Origin: a virus
Length of the DNA: 22,490 nucleotides
Strand: one strand, 5' to 3'
Virus record (IMG/VR): IMGVR_UViG_3300025655_000321
Location: 1 to 22,490 of that record
Under the pieces are notes generated by a model. The model saw only the letters and a list, made by a program, of their open reading frames with translations. It was not told the origin of the DNA and ran no database searches. Within the stretch, counting starts at the first letter, position 1. Every line of letters begins with the position of its first letter. Position numbers and translations under genes: made by a program. Positions 7,870 to 14,495 of the stretch are shown one piece after another.

Positions 7870-8430
7870 TTATATAAACCAAGTAATAATAGAGTACCGA
7901 ATACCTTTAGTAACAGGCATTATTTCGTGCGGATACATAAAATTTGAAGGGAACATGATACACGATCCTTTTTTTAACTTGTATTTTAATTCACGATTAA
8001 AAAAAGCAAACTCTCCGCCTTCATAATCGTCGTTTAAAATAAACGAGCAAGATACAGCACGAGGTCTAGCTTTAAACGAATCTGTATGTTGCGTATAGAA
8101 TTGACCTTCTTTGTACCGTAAAAGTTCATACCCAGAATCTTCTTCGATTCTACAAAAAGAAAACTTTTCGTTGTATTTTTTTATTGCAAACCCAGCAGAT
8201 GCAAAAATATATTTATCTAATTTAGACCTTACTTTTGGATTTTTGTCTATGATATGTGGGTAAGACAAAACAATTGTCTCAGCGGTTCTAATCTTATCAT
8301 CAACCAAACCGTTTCCAATTACTGTTTTTTGCCATTCTTCTTCTTTATTAAATTCTTCCAAAATAGCATCGCAAAGAGCATTAGTCATGACATTTTCAAA
8401 CACAACAATATAATCATTAATATTTTTCAT
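7870..8430 (-). CDS. 2-oxoglutarate/Fe(II) oxygenase B, prolyl-hydroxylase type
   Basis: This 186-residue protein has the classical prolyl-4-hydroxylase-like core: LLRYKEGQFYTQHTD with His115 and Asp117, SCSFILNDDYEGGEF (the GGE turn), KKGSCIMFPSNFMYPHEI with distal His168, and GIRYSIITWF with Arg178 for 2-oxoglutarate. Such enzymes hydroxylate proline or related residues or other substrates; phage relatives are common in cyanophages but mostly uncharacterised. The protein is distinct from oxygenase A, so two separate oxidations may occur. The DNA is strikingly AT-rich: bases 8161-8220 contain only 15 G or C. Confidence 0.87.
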   Translation of the reverse strand: MKNINDYIVVFENVMTNALCDAILEEFNKEEEWQKTVIGNGLVDDKIRTAETIVLSYPHIIDKNPKVRSKLDKYIFASAGFAIKKYNEKFSFCRIEEDSGYELLRYKEGQFYTQHTDSFKARPRAVSCSFILNDDYEGGEFAFFNRELKYKLKKGSCIMFPSNFMYPHEIMPVTKGIRYSIITWFI

Positions 8431-9011
8431 AAAATACTTTTCGGTATTTCATCAACTGGTAGAGTTGGTTCTTGTTGTTGGAACTTGTCAAAATATGCCC
8501 AAGATTTGCTGCCGTAAGATCGAACGTAGTGCATAAATAATTGCACACACTCTTGACCTTCAAATTTATTACGCCAATGATCTGATTGACACCCTAAATA
8601 CATTACAGCATCACCAGGCTCTAATTCAATTGATGTTTCAAAACCGTCAGGACGTTGAAAATAAATAGGCCAGTCTTTGTCTTTTGAAAGATTAACTGTA
8701 AAACTAACTTCACAAGCAGGGCGGTCACGATGGCGAAGAAGTTCCGAACCTTCTTTATAAACACGTGCGTATGTGTAAGTTGGTAAAACCTTTTCTCCTA
8801 ACAATTCTGAAACTTCAGGTATTTTTTCAACAAGCAATCTTAAAAACGGTATAAAGTTGTACATTGAGTGCGAATTAGGCGCTTGAATATCACCCTCAAG
8901 ATTAAACTTAGTACAGTGTTGTTTAAACTCTTTTGAAAAAGCAGCAGCAAAATTGGATGTTATAAAACCCGGAACATGTAAGTAATTATTTTGAATTATT
9001 TCAAGTCGCAT
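8427..9011 (-). CDS. 2-oxoglutarate/Fe(II) oxygenase A
   Basis: This 194-residue protein shows the double-stranded beta-helix signature of phage 2OG oxygenases: YARVYKEGSELLRHRDRPAC, with His94 and Asp96 as the HxD metal ligands, then EVSFTVNLS, a strand PIYFQRPD, ELEPGDAVMYLG and SDHWRN with the distal His145, followed by VQLFMHYVRS. The family decarboxylates 2-oxoglutarate to hydroxylate a protein, nucleic-acid or small-molecule substrate. The substrate here is unknown. It overlaps the cupin by 16 bases and the second oxygenase by 4 bases (ATGA). The sequence is much more AT-rich than the flanking virion genes. Confidence 0.82.
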   Translation of the reverse strand: MRLEIIQNNYLHVPGFITSNFAAAFSKEFKQHCTKFNLEGDIQAPNSHSMYNFIPFLRLLVEKIPEVSELLGEKVLPTYTYARVYKEGSELLRHRDRPACEVSFTVNLSKDKDWPIYFQRPDGFETSIELEPGDAVMYLGCQSDHWRNKFEGQECVQLFMHYVRSYGSKSWAYFDKFQQQEPTLPVDEIPKSIL

Positions 9012-9355
9012 AACAAAGGATCATGAGGAATCTGAACACCTTCTGGGACCATTGATGGGTCAACAATGTCATTAATACCTTCACCAATACGAATAGCATG
9101 AATACAGTAAGCGACTGTATTTGGTTCTAATGCTATAAGTTCGTGCATTTTATCTTTTTTGATATAAATCATGTGCGGCGCTTCAAATTCTGAAACATTG
9201 CCGTCAACAGTTACTTGAAGTCGTCCAGAAGCCAAAAGTGTTAAATGGTCAAATTGATGTGTATGACCATGTTCCATATCACCAACATTTTTAAAGTACA
9301 TCATTCGACTAAACAAATTAGCCACGCACCCAATTTTGACTTCTGGATTTGCCAT
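8996..9355 (-). CDS. Cupin-domain protein
   Basis: I place the start at ATG 9355 (MANPEVKIGCVANLFSRMMY), preceded by AGGAAA. The 119-residue product is a small single-domain cupin: motif 1 is GDMEHGHTHQFDHLTLL (His29, His31, His33, His37), then LASGRLQVTVDG and EAPHMIYI, and motif 2 carries KDKMHEL (His71). Several histidines could coordinate iron or another metal. Small cupins can be sugar isomerases, epimerases, dioxygenases or simple binding domains, so the reaction is not defined. Its overlap with two 2-oxoglutarate oxygenase genes suggests a shared pathway. It ends inside the next gene (16-base overlap). Confidence 0.8.
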   Translation of the reverse strand: MANPEVKIGCVANLFSRMMYFKNVGDMEHGHTHQFDHLTLLASGRLQVTVDGNVSEFEAPHMIYIKKDKMHELIALEPNTVAYCIHAIRIGEGINDIVDPSMVPEGVQIPHDPLLCDLK

Positions 9356-9374
9356 ATTAACTTTCCTGTTGGTT

Positions 9375-9656
9375 CTATTGTGAAGCAACTTGCCCTTCGG
9401 CAACACGAGAAGCTTCTTGATCTGCTTTAAGTTGCCAAACTGCGAGGCAAGCATTTGCCCAAGTTGGAAGTTCTGTAATCGGAGTGTTATCAATAAGTGG
9501 AGAATCGTATTCAATGTGCCCTATGTTATTTCCATGTTCGTTCCACTGAAGGGCCCAAAAATTAACTGGAAGACCACATTCGGACAAATCAAGGTTTGAA
9601 TAGAACACATTGTCCTTGCCGACAGTGTTATCTGGTCCAATAATTACAAGTCTCAT
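9375..9656 (-). CDS. Small tail-region protein, unknown function
   Basis: This 93-residue protein begins MRLVIIGPDNTVGKDNVFYS and contains VNFWALQWNEHGNNIGHIEY, followed by a C-terminal Ala/Gln-rich helix. The beta-hairpin plus (A)VQW...G.IEY pattern recurs as a small protein beside fibre and tail genes in many phages, without a known biochemical role. AGGAGTAAATA precedes its ATG. A 19-base gap separates it from the cupin gene. It may be fibre-accessory, or functionally linked to the oxygenase/cupin module that follows; both are guesses. Confidence 0.65.
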   Translation of the reverse strand: MRLVIIGPDNTVGKDNVFYSNLDLSECGLPVNFWALQWNEHGNNIGHIEYDSPLIDNTPITELPTWANACLAVWQLKADQEASRVAEGQVASQ

Positions 9657-10015
9657 TATTTACTCCTAACAAGTTTGGGGTTAACAACTTTAGCCTTTGG
9701 CTTGGTCTTTACTTCAAGGACAGGTGTCTGATCCTGTAATTTTTGAAAGCCCAAAGATGCCAATAAAACTTTTTGAGATGTTTCGTTAGCCTTGACCATC
9801 TCATTACGAAAACTTTCCACCGCTGCACCAGTCTGTCTTTGTTGTCCGGAATTTTCGATTAAAAGCATCGGCATCCAAGCGATTGCACATTGATAATCGT
9901 CTACTTGATTGCCAGTGTTCATATCCACACCTTGCACCCGAGTAAACCAAGCGCATTGAAGACCAACACAGTCTTTTTTTATCAGCGGGCAAAATGTTCC
10001 GTTTTTAAGTTGCAT
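9656..10015 (-). CDS. Four-cysteine conserved phage protein
   Basis: This 119-residue protein starts MQLKNGTFCPLIKKDCVGLQ. It has cysteines at 9, 16, 21 and 43 in a C-x6-C-x4-C-x21-C arrangement around CAWFTRVQG and AIAWMPMLLIEN, then RQTGAAVESFRNEMVKANET. I recognise this as a conserved hypothetical of aquatic phages. The cysteines could bind zinc or an iron-sulfur cluster, or form disulfides. No function is known. There is no obvious Shine-Dalgarno before the ATG, unlike most neighbours. Its stop overlaps the next ATG by one base. Confidence 0.7.
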   Translation of the reverse strand: MQLKNGTFCPLIKKDCVGLQCAWFTRVQGVDMNTGNQVDDYQCAIAWMPMLLIENSGQQRQTGAAVESFRNEMVKANETSQKVLLASLGFQKLQDQTPVLEVKTKPKAKVVNPKLVRSK

Positions 10016-10017
10016 GA

Positions 10018-11067
10018 TTAATTTTTAGTAGCCCGAATAACGTCAACATACTTAACAGACAAGTCAATAGCATTCCCACTAAACGTTCCTGATCCACTTG
10101 AAAACGAAAATGGGTGAGTGTGCGATCCTCCGCCACCGGTTGCGCCTGTTGCAGCACCTGTTATATATTGAGGGCTAAGGCCAAAGCCTGTGGGGTTTGA
10201 ACCGGGACCAGTTACTGAAACGAAGTGTGTGTGACTCGGGATTTGAGGTGTAGTAAGTGTTGTAGCACCAGCCGAACCTGATACCGCTGTAATTGATACT
10301 GAGCCTGTTGGGGTTTGTGAAGCAAATGCAGTTGTAAAATCCACCGAGCCACCTGTGCTTGCTGACCCCGTCACAACTCTAAGGCCAGAGTTGTTGTAGT
10401 TAGATGTGTCTTTAGTCCAGCCAGTGGGTGCAGAGGTCTGGGCAAACAACATCACAGTACCAGAATCAAACGCTGGGGAGCCAGCAGAAGAAGTCCAAGT
10501 TGTGCCGTTTGAGGTCAAAACATTGCCCGATGTACCTGGCGCTACGAACTGTGGAGAAGATGTTCCGTTACCAAGCAGGACATTATTGGCTGTCAACGTT
10601 GTTGCACCCGTACCACCAGAAGCCACCGGCAAAGCAGAACCTAGGGTCAACGATGTCATGTGCGTAGTGACGTCCACCACATTGGTGCCGTTGTTAAACA
10701 CCCACATTGACTTGCCAGCAGGGACAGCGACTCCTGTACCCGTGGTGTTCTTGACCGTGACCGTGTCGGCTAGGCCGTTGTTAATGATGTAGGGCTTGTC
10801 GATCTGGCACCCAGAACCCAGTATGAGGTTACGTGCCCCGCCGCTGGTCCCCGTGAGGTTTAGTCGGAGATGCCGAGCCGATTGGGTGCTGTTGGTATTG
10901 GTCAGCGTAAGCGTGACATCGCTACTAGAGAACGAAACGTCAGCCGACCCGACGATGGCCTCTTCGATGGCTGTGCCAAGGTTAGTGTTGGTTGTAGATC
11001 CCCATGTACCGACCTGTTCGCCGGTTCCAATGAGTTCAATTTTTAAATCTGAAAAGGTAGAGGCCAT
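10018..11067 (-). CDS. Tail fibre with phage tail collar domain
   Basis: This 349-residue protein begins TFSDLKIELIGTGEQVGTWG, then STTNTNLGTAIEEAIVGSAD, a widely shared N-terminal attachment module of phage fibres. Residues 140-200 are a repeat-like shaft (PVASGGTGATTLTANNVLLG). From residue 203 a tail-collar domain starts (GTVMLFAQTSAPTGWTKD), with QIPSHTHF at 275-282 and GGGGSHTHPF at 311-320, followed by LSVKYVDVIRATKN. The paired HTH-type His motifs are those that bind metal in short-tail-fibre (T4 gp12/gp37-like) tips. Role: receptor-binding fibre. Confidence 0.85.
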   Translation of the reverse strand: MASTFSDLKIELIGTGEQVGTWGSTTNTNLGTAIEEAIVGSADVSFSSSDVTLTLTNTNSTQSARHLRLNLTGTSGGARNLILGSGCQIDKPYIINNGLADTVTVKNTTGTGVAVPAGKSMWVFNNGTNVVDVTTHMTSLTLGSALPVASGGTGATTLTANNVLLGNGTSSPQFVAPGTSGNVLTSNGTTWTSSAGSPAFDSGTVMLFAQTSAPTGWTKDTSNYNNSGLRVVTGSASTGGSVDFTTAFASQTPTGSVSITAVSGSAGATTLTTPQIPSHTHFVSVTGPGSNPTGFGLSPQYITGAATGATGGGGSHTHPFSFSSGSGTFSGNAIDLSVKYVDVIRATKN

Positions 11068-11070
11068 CTG

Positions 11071-11457
11071 TTACTCCTGAATTAAATCCCAAGATTGGGC
11101 TTCTTCGTTCCATATATAGCGTTGTTCATCATTAGGGTAAGGAACAGGTGGTTCCCACAAGCAAGTTTCTTCGTTTAGCAGCCATGAATTGTATGGCTTG
11201 GGGGGAATAAAAGCATCTTGTTGCGGGTCGTAGGTATATCCAATGCCAGCATAGTTTTTCCGAAACGCTTTTGACTGGTCTTCGGATGGTTGCCCATCGG
11301 TGTAATGCACACCACCGTAGGTATTGTAAGAGGTGCGCTTACACGCCTGACCACGAAACATTCCGTATTTGGTTTCCCAGTCAAAGTTGCTTTCGTCTTT
11401 ACCAACGATAACTTCAGTAACTATATTGTGTTCGTCAAGAAATGCGTAATGTGCCAT
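11071..11457 (-). CDS. Tail-associated protein, cyanophage-type (NYAGIGYTYD family)
   Basis: I place the start at ATG 11457 (MAHYAFLDEHNIVTEVIVGK), seven bases after GGAG; a TTG four codons upstream is less likely. The 128-residue product has the family's landmarks: VTEVIVG, a CKRTSYNTYGG patch, FRKNYAGIGYTYD, then FIPPKPYNSWLLNEETCLWE and a repeated W.P/WNEE end. Proteins of this kind are abundant in cyanophages and other marine phages, next to fibre genes, and are probably small tail or fibre-associated proteins. Biochemical function is unknown. Its terminal GAG-TAA overlaps the GGAG site of the next gene. Confidence 0.75.
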   Translation of the reverse strand: MAHYAFLDEHNIVTEVIVGKDESNFDWETKYGMFRGQACKRTSYNTYGGVHYTDGQPSEDQSKAFRKNYAGIGYTYDPQQDAFIPPKPYNSWLLNEETCLWEPPVPYPNDEQRYIWNEEAQSWDLIQE

Positions 11458-11459
11458 CG

Positions 11460-12740
11460 TTAACTCCAAGAAACATTACCGGTTCCGGCAGTAAATGTTG
11501 CAACAGTAAAACCTCCAGCAGTTGATGTTGAGTAAGTAAGTCCGCCACCCGGGTTGGAAATAGTACGAGTATCTGGATATTTAAAAATAACTACGCCGGA
11601 CCCTCCTACACCCCCAGATCCAAGCCGACTTCCCCCTGCACCGCCTCCAGTGTTTGCCCCGCCGGAAGTTCCGTTATTGTTACTTGACCAGCCCCCTGCA
11701 CCACCTCCACCAGCGCCGCCAGACGCTTGCGACCCACTATATGCGCCTCCACCGCCACCACCGGCTCTAGTTACCGAACTTCCAGTAATCGAAGACGCAG
11801 TTCCAGCACCTCCAACCCCCAGGTTGCCCGACCCAGCACCAACCGCACTTGCGCCACCACCACCCCCGGCACGGAAGTTGCCGTTTGTTTCTGCTGTGCC
11901 GCCGTTATTACCTTGCCCGGAGGTGCCTGCTCCACCCGCCCCTCCGTTTGTGCCACCGCCACCGCCTGAGCCACCACTTCCACCAGGAGCGCTCCCTCCT
12001 CCCCCTCCACCACCACCTTCTGAAGTAATAGATGAAAAAACTGAATTACTACCTTTGCCACCAGAAGACACTCCAGATCCTGCTGATCCACCAGCGCCAA
12101 CCGTAACCGTTAAATTAGTGCTTGTAAGAACTGGAAAATTAGCGGCTGTTCTATATCCACCCGCACCGCCGCCACCAGCAGATGCACCATTAGATGCGCC
12201 TCCGCCACCACCACCGGCAACAACCAAATATTCAAGATTAAATTGCAACGATAATGGAACTCCGCCTACATAAGCATCGCCTGAAACAACCCACCCTTGT
12301 GTTGAATCAATATAAGTGAGTGTCAGTGCCTCTCTGTTTGTAGAAATAGCCGCATCCAACACTGCAGAATTAATTTTTCCGCCATCGGCGTCAATTATTA
12401 AATTGTTAGTCGCAAATGTTCCCGCATAATCAACAAAAGTTATTGAATCTCCAGTAGATGGGGAAGATGGAAGGGTTGCAGTTATCGCTCCAGATGTTGT
12501 GTTGACTGGATAAGCAGCGCCAGCAGAAGCGTTAAAGTTGCTGGTTTTAACGGATTGCCAACTAATCACGCCAGAAGCATTTCCGTTAACAGTTAGGTTT
12601 CCCGCAATCGTTACGTTCTGGCTTGTGTCAATCGTAAGTGCCGTAGTGGTCCCGTTTGTTTTAAAAACAAGTTCGCCCGTCGTATCGCCAGTGGATACTA
12701 AAGCACTTCCTGTTGTGGTTCCTGCGGCTATTGATGACAT
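11460..12740 (-). CDS. Glycine-rich tail adhesin
   Basis: This 426-residue protein has three parts. Residues 1-60 are a fibre stem (GELVFKTNGTTTALTIDTSQ then NVTIAGNLTVNG). Residues 60-168 are a beta domain with TFVDYAGTFATNNLIIDADG and EALTLTYIDSTQGWVVSG. Residues 170-385 are an extreme Gly-rich region (many runs of five to eight Gly) opened by EYLVVAGGGGGG and closed by SGVVIFKYP. The YLVVAGGGGGG-type domain is known from phage fibre tips, and long Gly runs can form polyglycine-II bundles as in T-even gp38-type adhesins. Role: host-receptor recognition. A GGAGTAAC site precedes the ATG. Confidence 0.8.
   Translation of the reverse strand: MSSIAAGTTTGSALVSTGDTTGELVFKTNGTTTALTIDTSQNVTIAGNLTVNGNASGVISWQSVKTSNFNASAGAAYPVNTTSGAITATLPSSPSTGDSITFVDYAGTFATNNLIIDADGGKINSAVLDAAISTNREALTLTYIDSTQGWVVSGDAYVGGVPLSLQFNLEYLVVAGGGGGGASNGASAGGGGAGGYRTAANFPVLTSTNLTVTVGAGGSAGSGVSSGGKGSNSVFSSITSEGGGGGGGGSAPGGSGGSGGGGGTNGGAGGAGTSGQGNNGGTAETNGNFRAGGGGGASAVGAGSGNLGVGGAGTASSITGSSVTRAGGGGGGAYSGSQASGGAGGGGAGGWSSNNNGTSGGANTGGGAGGSRLGSGGVGGSGVVIFKYPDTRTISNPGGGLTYSTSTAGGFTVATFTAGTGNVSWS
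11586..12233 (-). repeat. Coding glycine-rich low-complexity region
   Basis: Residues 170-385 of the glycine-rich adhesin are encoded here by irregular GGN-rich sequence (CCN on the plus strand). There is no strict unit length, but runs of five to eight Gly alternate with short Ser/Asn/Thr segments. Slippage or recombination in such sequence can vary adhesin tip loops. Confidence 0.75.
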
Positions 12741-12743
12741 TTG

Positions 12744-12971
12744 TTACTCCGGTAGTAGCGCCTTGAGTTCATCAGCAGTTTGAGCGGCATCCATCTGGGT
12801 TTGCATGGTTGCGTATTTCTCGCGCACCGCTTGCCTTGCCGCCTCTGCCGCCGCTGCTTCAGCAGGGATGGTTGCCTTGATGTCCAAGGGTGCAAATTCA
12901 GCAGACCGAGCAGCCCTGCGTTTCTCATGGGCAATGTCTTTGGCTTTGTTTAGGTTGAGTCCGATTGGCAT
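12744..12971 (-). CDS. Small helical tail-region protein
   Basis: This 75-residue protein starts MPIGLNLNKAKDIAHEKRRA and contains EFAPLDIKATIPAEAAAAEA followed by an Ala/Gln-rich helix and a TADELKALLPE end. The RR.AR..EFAPLD element and the terminal DELKALL helix recur in phage proteins next to fibre genes; in some phages it is the C-terminal half of a fused version of the preceding protein. A role in fibre folding or assembly is plausible but unproven. Its last codon and stop overlap the GGAG of the next gene. Confidence 0.7.
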   Translation of the reverse strand: MPIGLNLNKAKDIAHEKRRAARSAEFAPLDIKATIPAEAAAAEAARQAVREKYATMQTQMDAAQTADELKALLPE

Positions 12972-12973
12972 GA

Positions 12974-13165
12974 TTACTCCTCGTATGTCCAGGCGTTGCG
13001 GAAGGTGCGGTCGCTAGGGATGTCTGCCACATCAACAATCTGAAATGGCTTTCCTTCGGGGACATCTTTAGCCGCAATCTGCTCGATGGTTAGACCGCAG
13101 TTGGGGGAAGGAACGATGACAGACACGCCGCCTTCGTCGTTGGGGTAAATAATTCGTTGATTCAT
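12974..13165 (-). CDS. Small conserved tail-region protein (IIYPNDEGG family)
   Basis: This 63-residue protein begins MNQRIIYPNDEGGVSVIVPS and carries LTIEQIAAKDVPEGKPF and IPSDRTFRNAWTYEE. The set IIYPN...GVSVIVP...TIEEIA.KDVP...F.IVD...IP.DR.FRNAW is a recurring protein in phage tail-fibre regions, sometimes fused to a helical C-terminal domain like the next gene. It may be a fibre-assembly or chaperone-type protein; this is inference from position. It has a strong AGGAG site and ends in GAG-GAG-TAA, which also provides the ribosome binding site of the following gene. Confidence 0.72.
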   Translation of the reverse strand: MNQRIIYPNDEGGVSVIVPSPNCGLTIEQIAAKDVPEGKPFQIVDVADIPSDRTFRNAWTYEE

Positions 13166-13183
13166 AGTTTGCTCCTTGAAAAA

Positions 13184-13597
13184 TTAGCGGAAAACAACAA
13201 CATTTACGAATGATGCATCTGATCCGCTGCCCGCTCCAGTATAACTCGCAACAGCAACAGCATTTACTGTAGGAGACACAAGATTCTGGCGTGTTGACCC
13301 AACCCATCCATCGTTGCTGACTGTAACATTAACACTGTAATTCGCATCAGGCATCGCAGTCGTGAAATTAACCGTGTAAGAACCTGTGCCGTTGTCCGTA
13401 ATACTCGACACATTCCCATCTTCACGAATCGCTACAGTACTAGTACCATTGAAGTTCACCCATGCTCTGCAAGTGTAACTAGGTGCAGAACCAGACGGAG
13501 CCGCCAAAGGGGAGGTTCCAATCGTTAAACCATTGGCTAGAGTTGGCCCACCAGTCCCAGCCGCATCTGTTATGTTGTTTGCCGCTAAAGTTGACAT
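13184..13597 (-). CDS. Tail fibre paralogue D
   Basis: This 137-residue protein starts MSTLAANNITDAAGTGGPTL and has the shared core (TCRAWVNFNGTSTVAIREDG, SITDNGTGSYTVNFTT) at about residues 42-90. A unique C-terminal domain rich in Val, Asn and Ser ends VVVFR. It is preceded by AGGAG within the junction repeat. It is the last of the four copies; the region after it holds two small accessory-type genes. Its core DNA is nearly identical to copies A and C over the bases encoding SSITDNG and VAIRED, so gene conversion or recent duplication is likely. Confidence 0.75.
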   Translation of the reverse strand: MSTLAANNITDAAGTGGPTLANGLTIGTSPLAAPSGSAPSYTCRAWVNFNGTSTVAIREDGNVSSITDNGTGSYTVNFTTAMPDANYSVNVTVSNDGWVGSTRQNLVSPTVNAVAVASYTGAGSGSDASFVNVVVFR

Positions 13598-13603
13598 ATT
13601 TTC

Positions 13604-13618
13604 TCCTGATTAGCGGAA
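13604..13618 (-). repeat. Fibre-gene junction repeat, copy 3
   Basis: Third identical copy of the 15-mer, at the end of paralogue C and ahead of paralogue D. A partial copy (ATTAGCGGAA) is present at 13183-13192, at the end of paralogue D. Confidence 0.85.
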
Positions 13619-14059
13619 GATGGCGACACAACAAATTGATGGGTCTTGTGGATTGCTTGCGAGGTTTCTTATTAACATGCGCCCGCTGGACGACACCATT
13701 GTTGCTTCCGAAAAATTGCAGGCGTTGGTGTTATCAACAGTGGTCATCAGCATTGAGTAATTCCCGTCACTTAACGCACTTGTGAAATTCACCGTGTAGT
13801 CGCCTGTGCCATTATCCGTAATACTCGACACATTCTCATCTTCACGAATCGCTACAGTACCAGTACCATTGAAGCGCACCCATGCTCTTGCGCCATAGTA
13901 CGGAGCTGACCCAGTTGTTTGTGTGATTGCTTGGGTTGTGAGAGCCAGCGTTCCAGTTGTTTCAGGCAGCGTCAGCGTGTAGTCGGTATTGGTATTCGGG
14001 GCTGCAACAGTAAAAGTACCCGTTCCGCTTGCGTTAGGAGATAGTGCTATTTTTGACAA
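13610..14059 (-). CDS. Tail fibre paralogue C
   Basis: This 149-residue protein uses a TTG start (SKIALSPNASGTGTFTV) with AGGAG nine bases upstream; I find no better ATG. The N-terminal shaft (NASGTGTFTVAAPNTNTDYT then LTLPETTGTLALTT) matches that of paralogue A, and the core (ARAWVRFNGTGTVAIREDE, NVSSITDNGTGDYTVNFTS) matches all four. The C-terminal 45 residues differ from the other copies and end in VAIFR. The core has Gly-Ala-Arg where the others have Cys-Arg. Role: fibre or receptor-binding protein by analogy with related phage proteins. Confidence 0.75.
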   Translation of the reverse strand: MSKIALSPNASGTGTFTVAAPNTNTDYTLTLPETTGTLALTTQAITQTTGSAPYYGARAWVRFNGTGTVAIREDENVSSITDNGTGDYTVNFTSALSDGNYSMLMTTVDNTNACNFSEATMVSSSGRMLIRNLASNPQDPSICCVAIFR

Positions 14060-14068
14060 TTTATATTC

Positions 14069-14083
14069 TCCTGATTAGCGGAA
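14069..14083 (-). repeat. Fibre-gene junction repeat, copy 2
   Basis: Identical 15-mer (TCCTGATTAGCGGAA on the plus strand) at the end of paralogue B. It supplies the Phe-Arg-stop codons and the AGGA of the ribosome binding site for paralogue C. Confidence 0.85.
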
Positions 14084-14494
14084 AATGGCTAGCGTGACTA
14101 TGGAACTATCCTGACCCGAACCTGCTAGGTTGTAGCATAAAACTCGAAACGCACTTGTGGTTCTTGCTGTAAAGTCATCACCGCCGCGCACAAGATAGCC
14201 CGTTGCGGTATTACCTAAGTTCGTCCCACAATAATTTGCATCAGGCATAGCAGTCGTGAAGTTCACTGTATAGTCGCCAGTACCATTATCAGTAATACTC
14301 GACACATTAAAATCAGCACGGATGGCGACTGTGCTTGTTCCGTTGAAATTAACCCATGCTCGGCAAGTGTTAGAGTTGGAACTAGAGTCTTGAAGAATGA
14401 CTGGCGTATCCGCAGTCGTAGAACTAATCGAAGTCACCCCCGTCAGCGTTCCAATGCTGCTTATGCCTACTGAGCCGTCTAGTACGATAGCCAT
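14075..14494 (-). CDS. Tail fibre paralogue B
   Basis: This 139-residue protein has a short N-terminus (MAIVLDGSVGISSIGTLTGV, with a Thr/Ser-rich linker). The core starts TCRAWVNFNGTSTVAIRAD and continues NVSSITDNGTGDYTVNFTT. A divergent C-terminal domain of about 45 residues ends in LAIFR. The core is the most diverged copy at the DNA level (AIRADFN rather than AIREDGN). It likely serves as an alternative or additional receptor-binding protein. The upstream Shine-Dalgarno is weak (GGTGGTGA), so expression may depend on coupling to the previous gene. Confidence 0.75.
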   Translation of the reverse strand: MAIVLDGSVGISSIGTLTGVTSISSTTADTPVILQDSSSNSNTCRAWVNFNGTSTVAIRADFNVSSITDNGTGDYTVNFTTAMPDANYCGTNLGNTATGYLVRGGDDFTARTTSAFRVLCYNLAGSGQDSSIVTLAIFR

Positions 14495-14495
14495 G

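Noticed and set aside
9356-9514. N-terminal extension of the cupin by about 53 residues
   Set aside because: The extension overlaps the coding end of the preceding gene in another frame, and ATG 9355 has its own AGGAAA site and leads straight into the cupin sequence.
10406-10792. Plus-strand open frame of 128 codons
   Set aside because: It lies antisense within the tail-collar fibre gene, whose product has clear N-terminal and His-motif domains. The opposite frame shows no known motif or ribosome binding site.
11554-12273. Plus-strand open frame of 239 codons, very proline-rich
   Set aside because: It is the antisense of the glycine-rich adhesin (GGN codons read as CCN on the other strand). 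Low complexity keeps the opposite frame open; there is no ribosome binding site and the minus-strand product has a recognisable domain layout.
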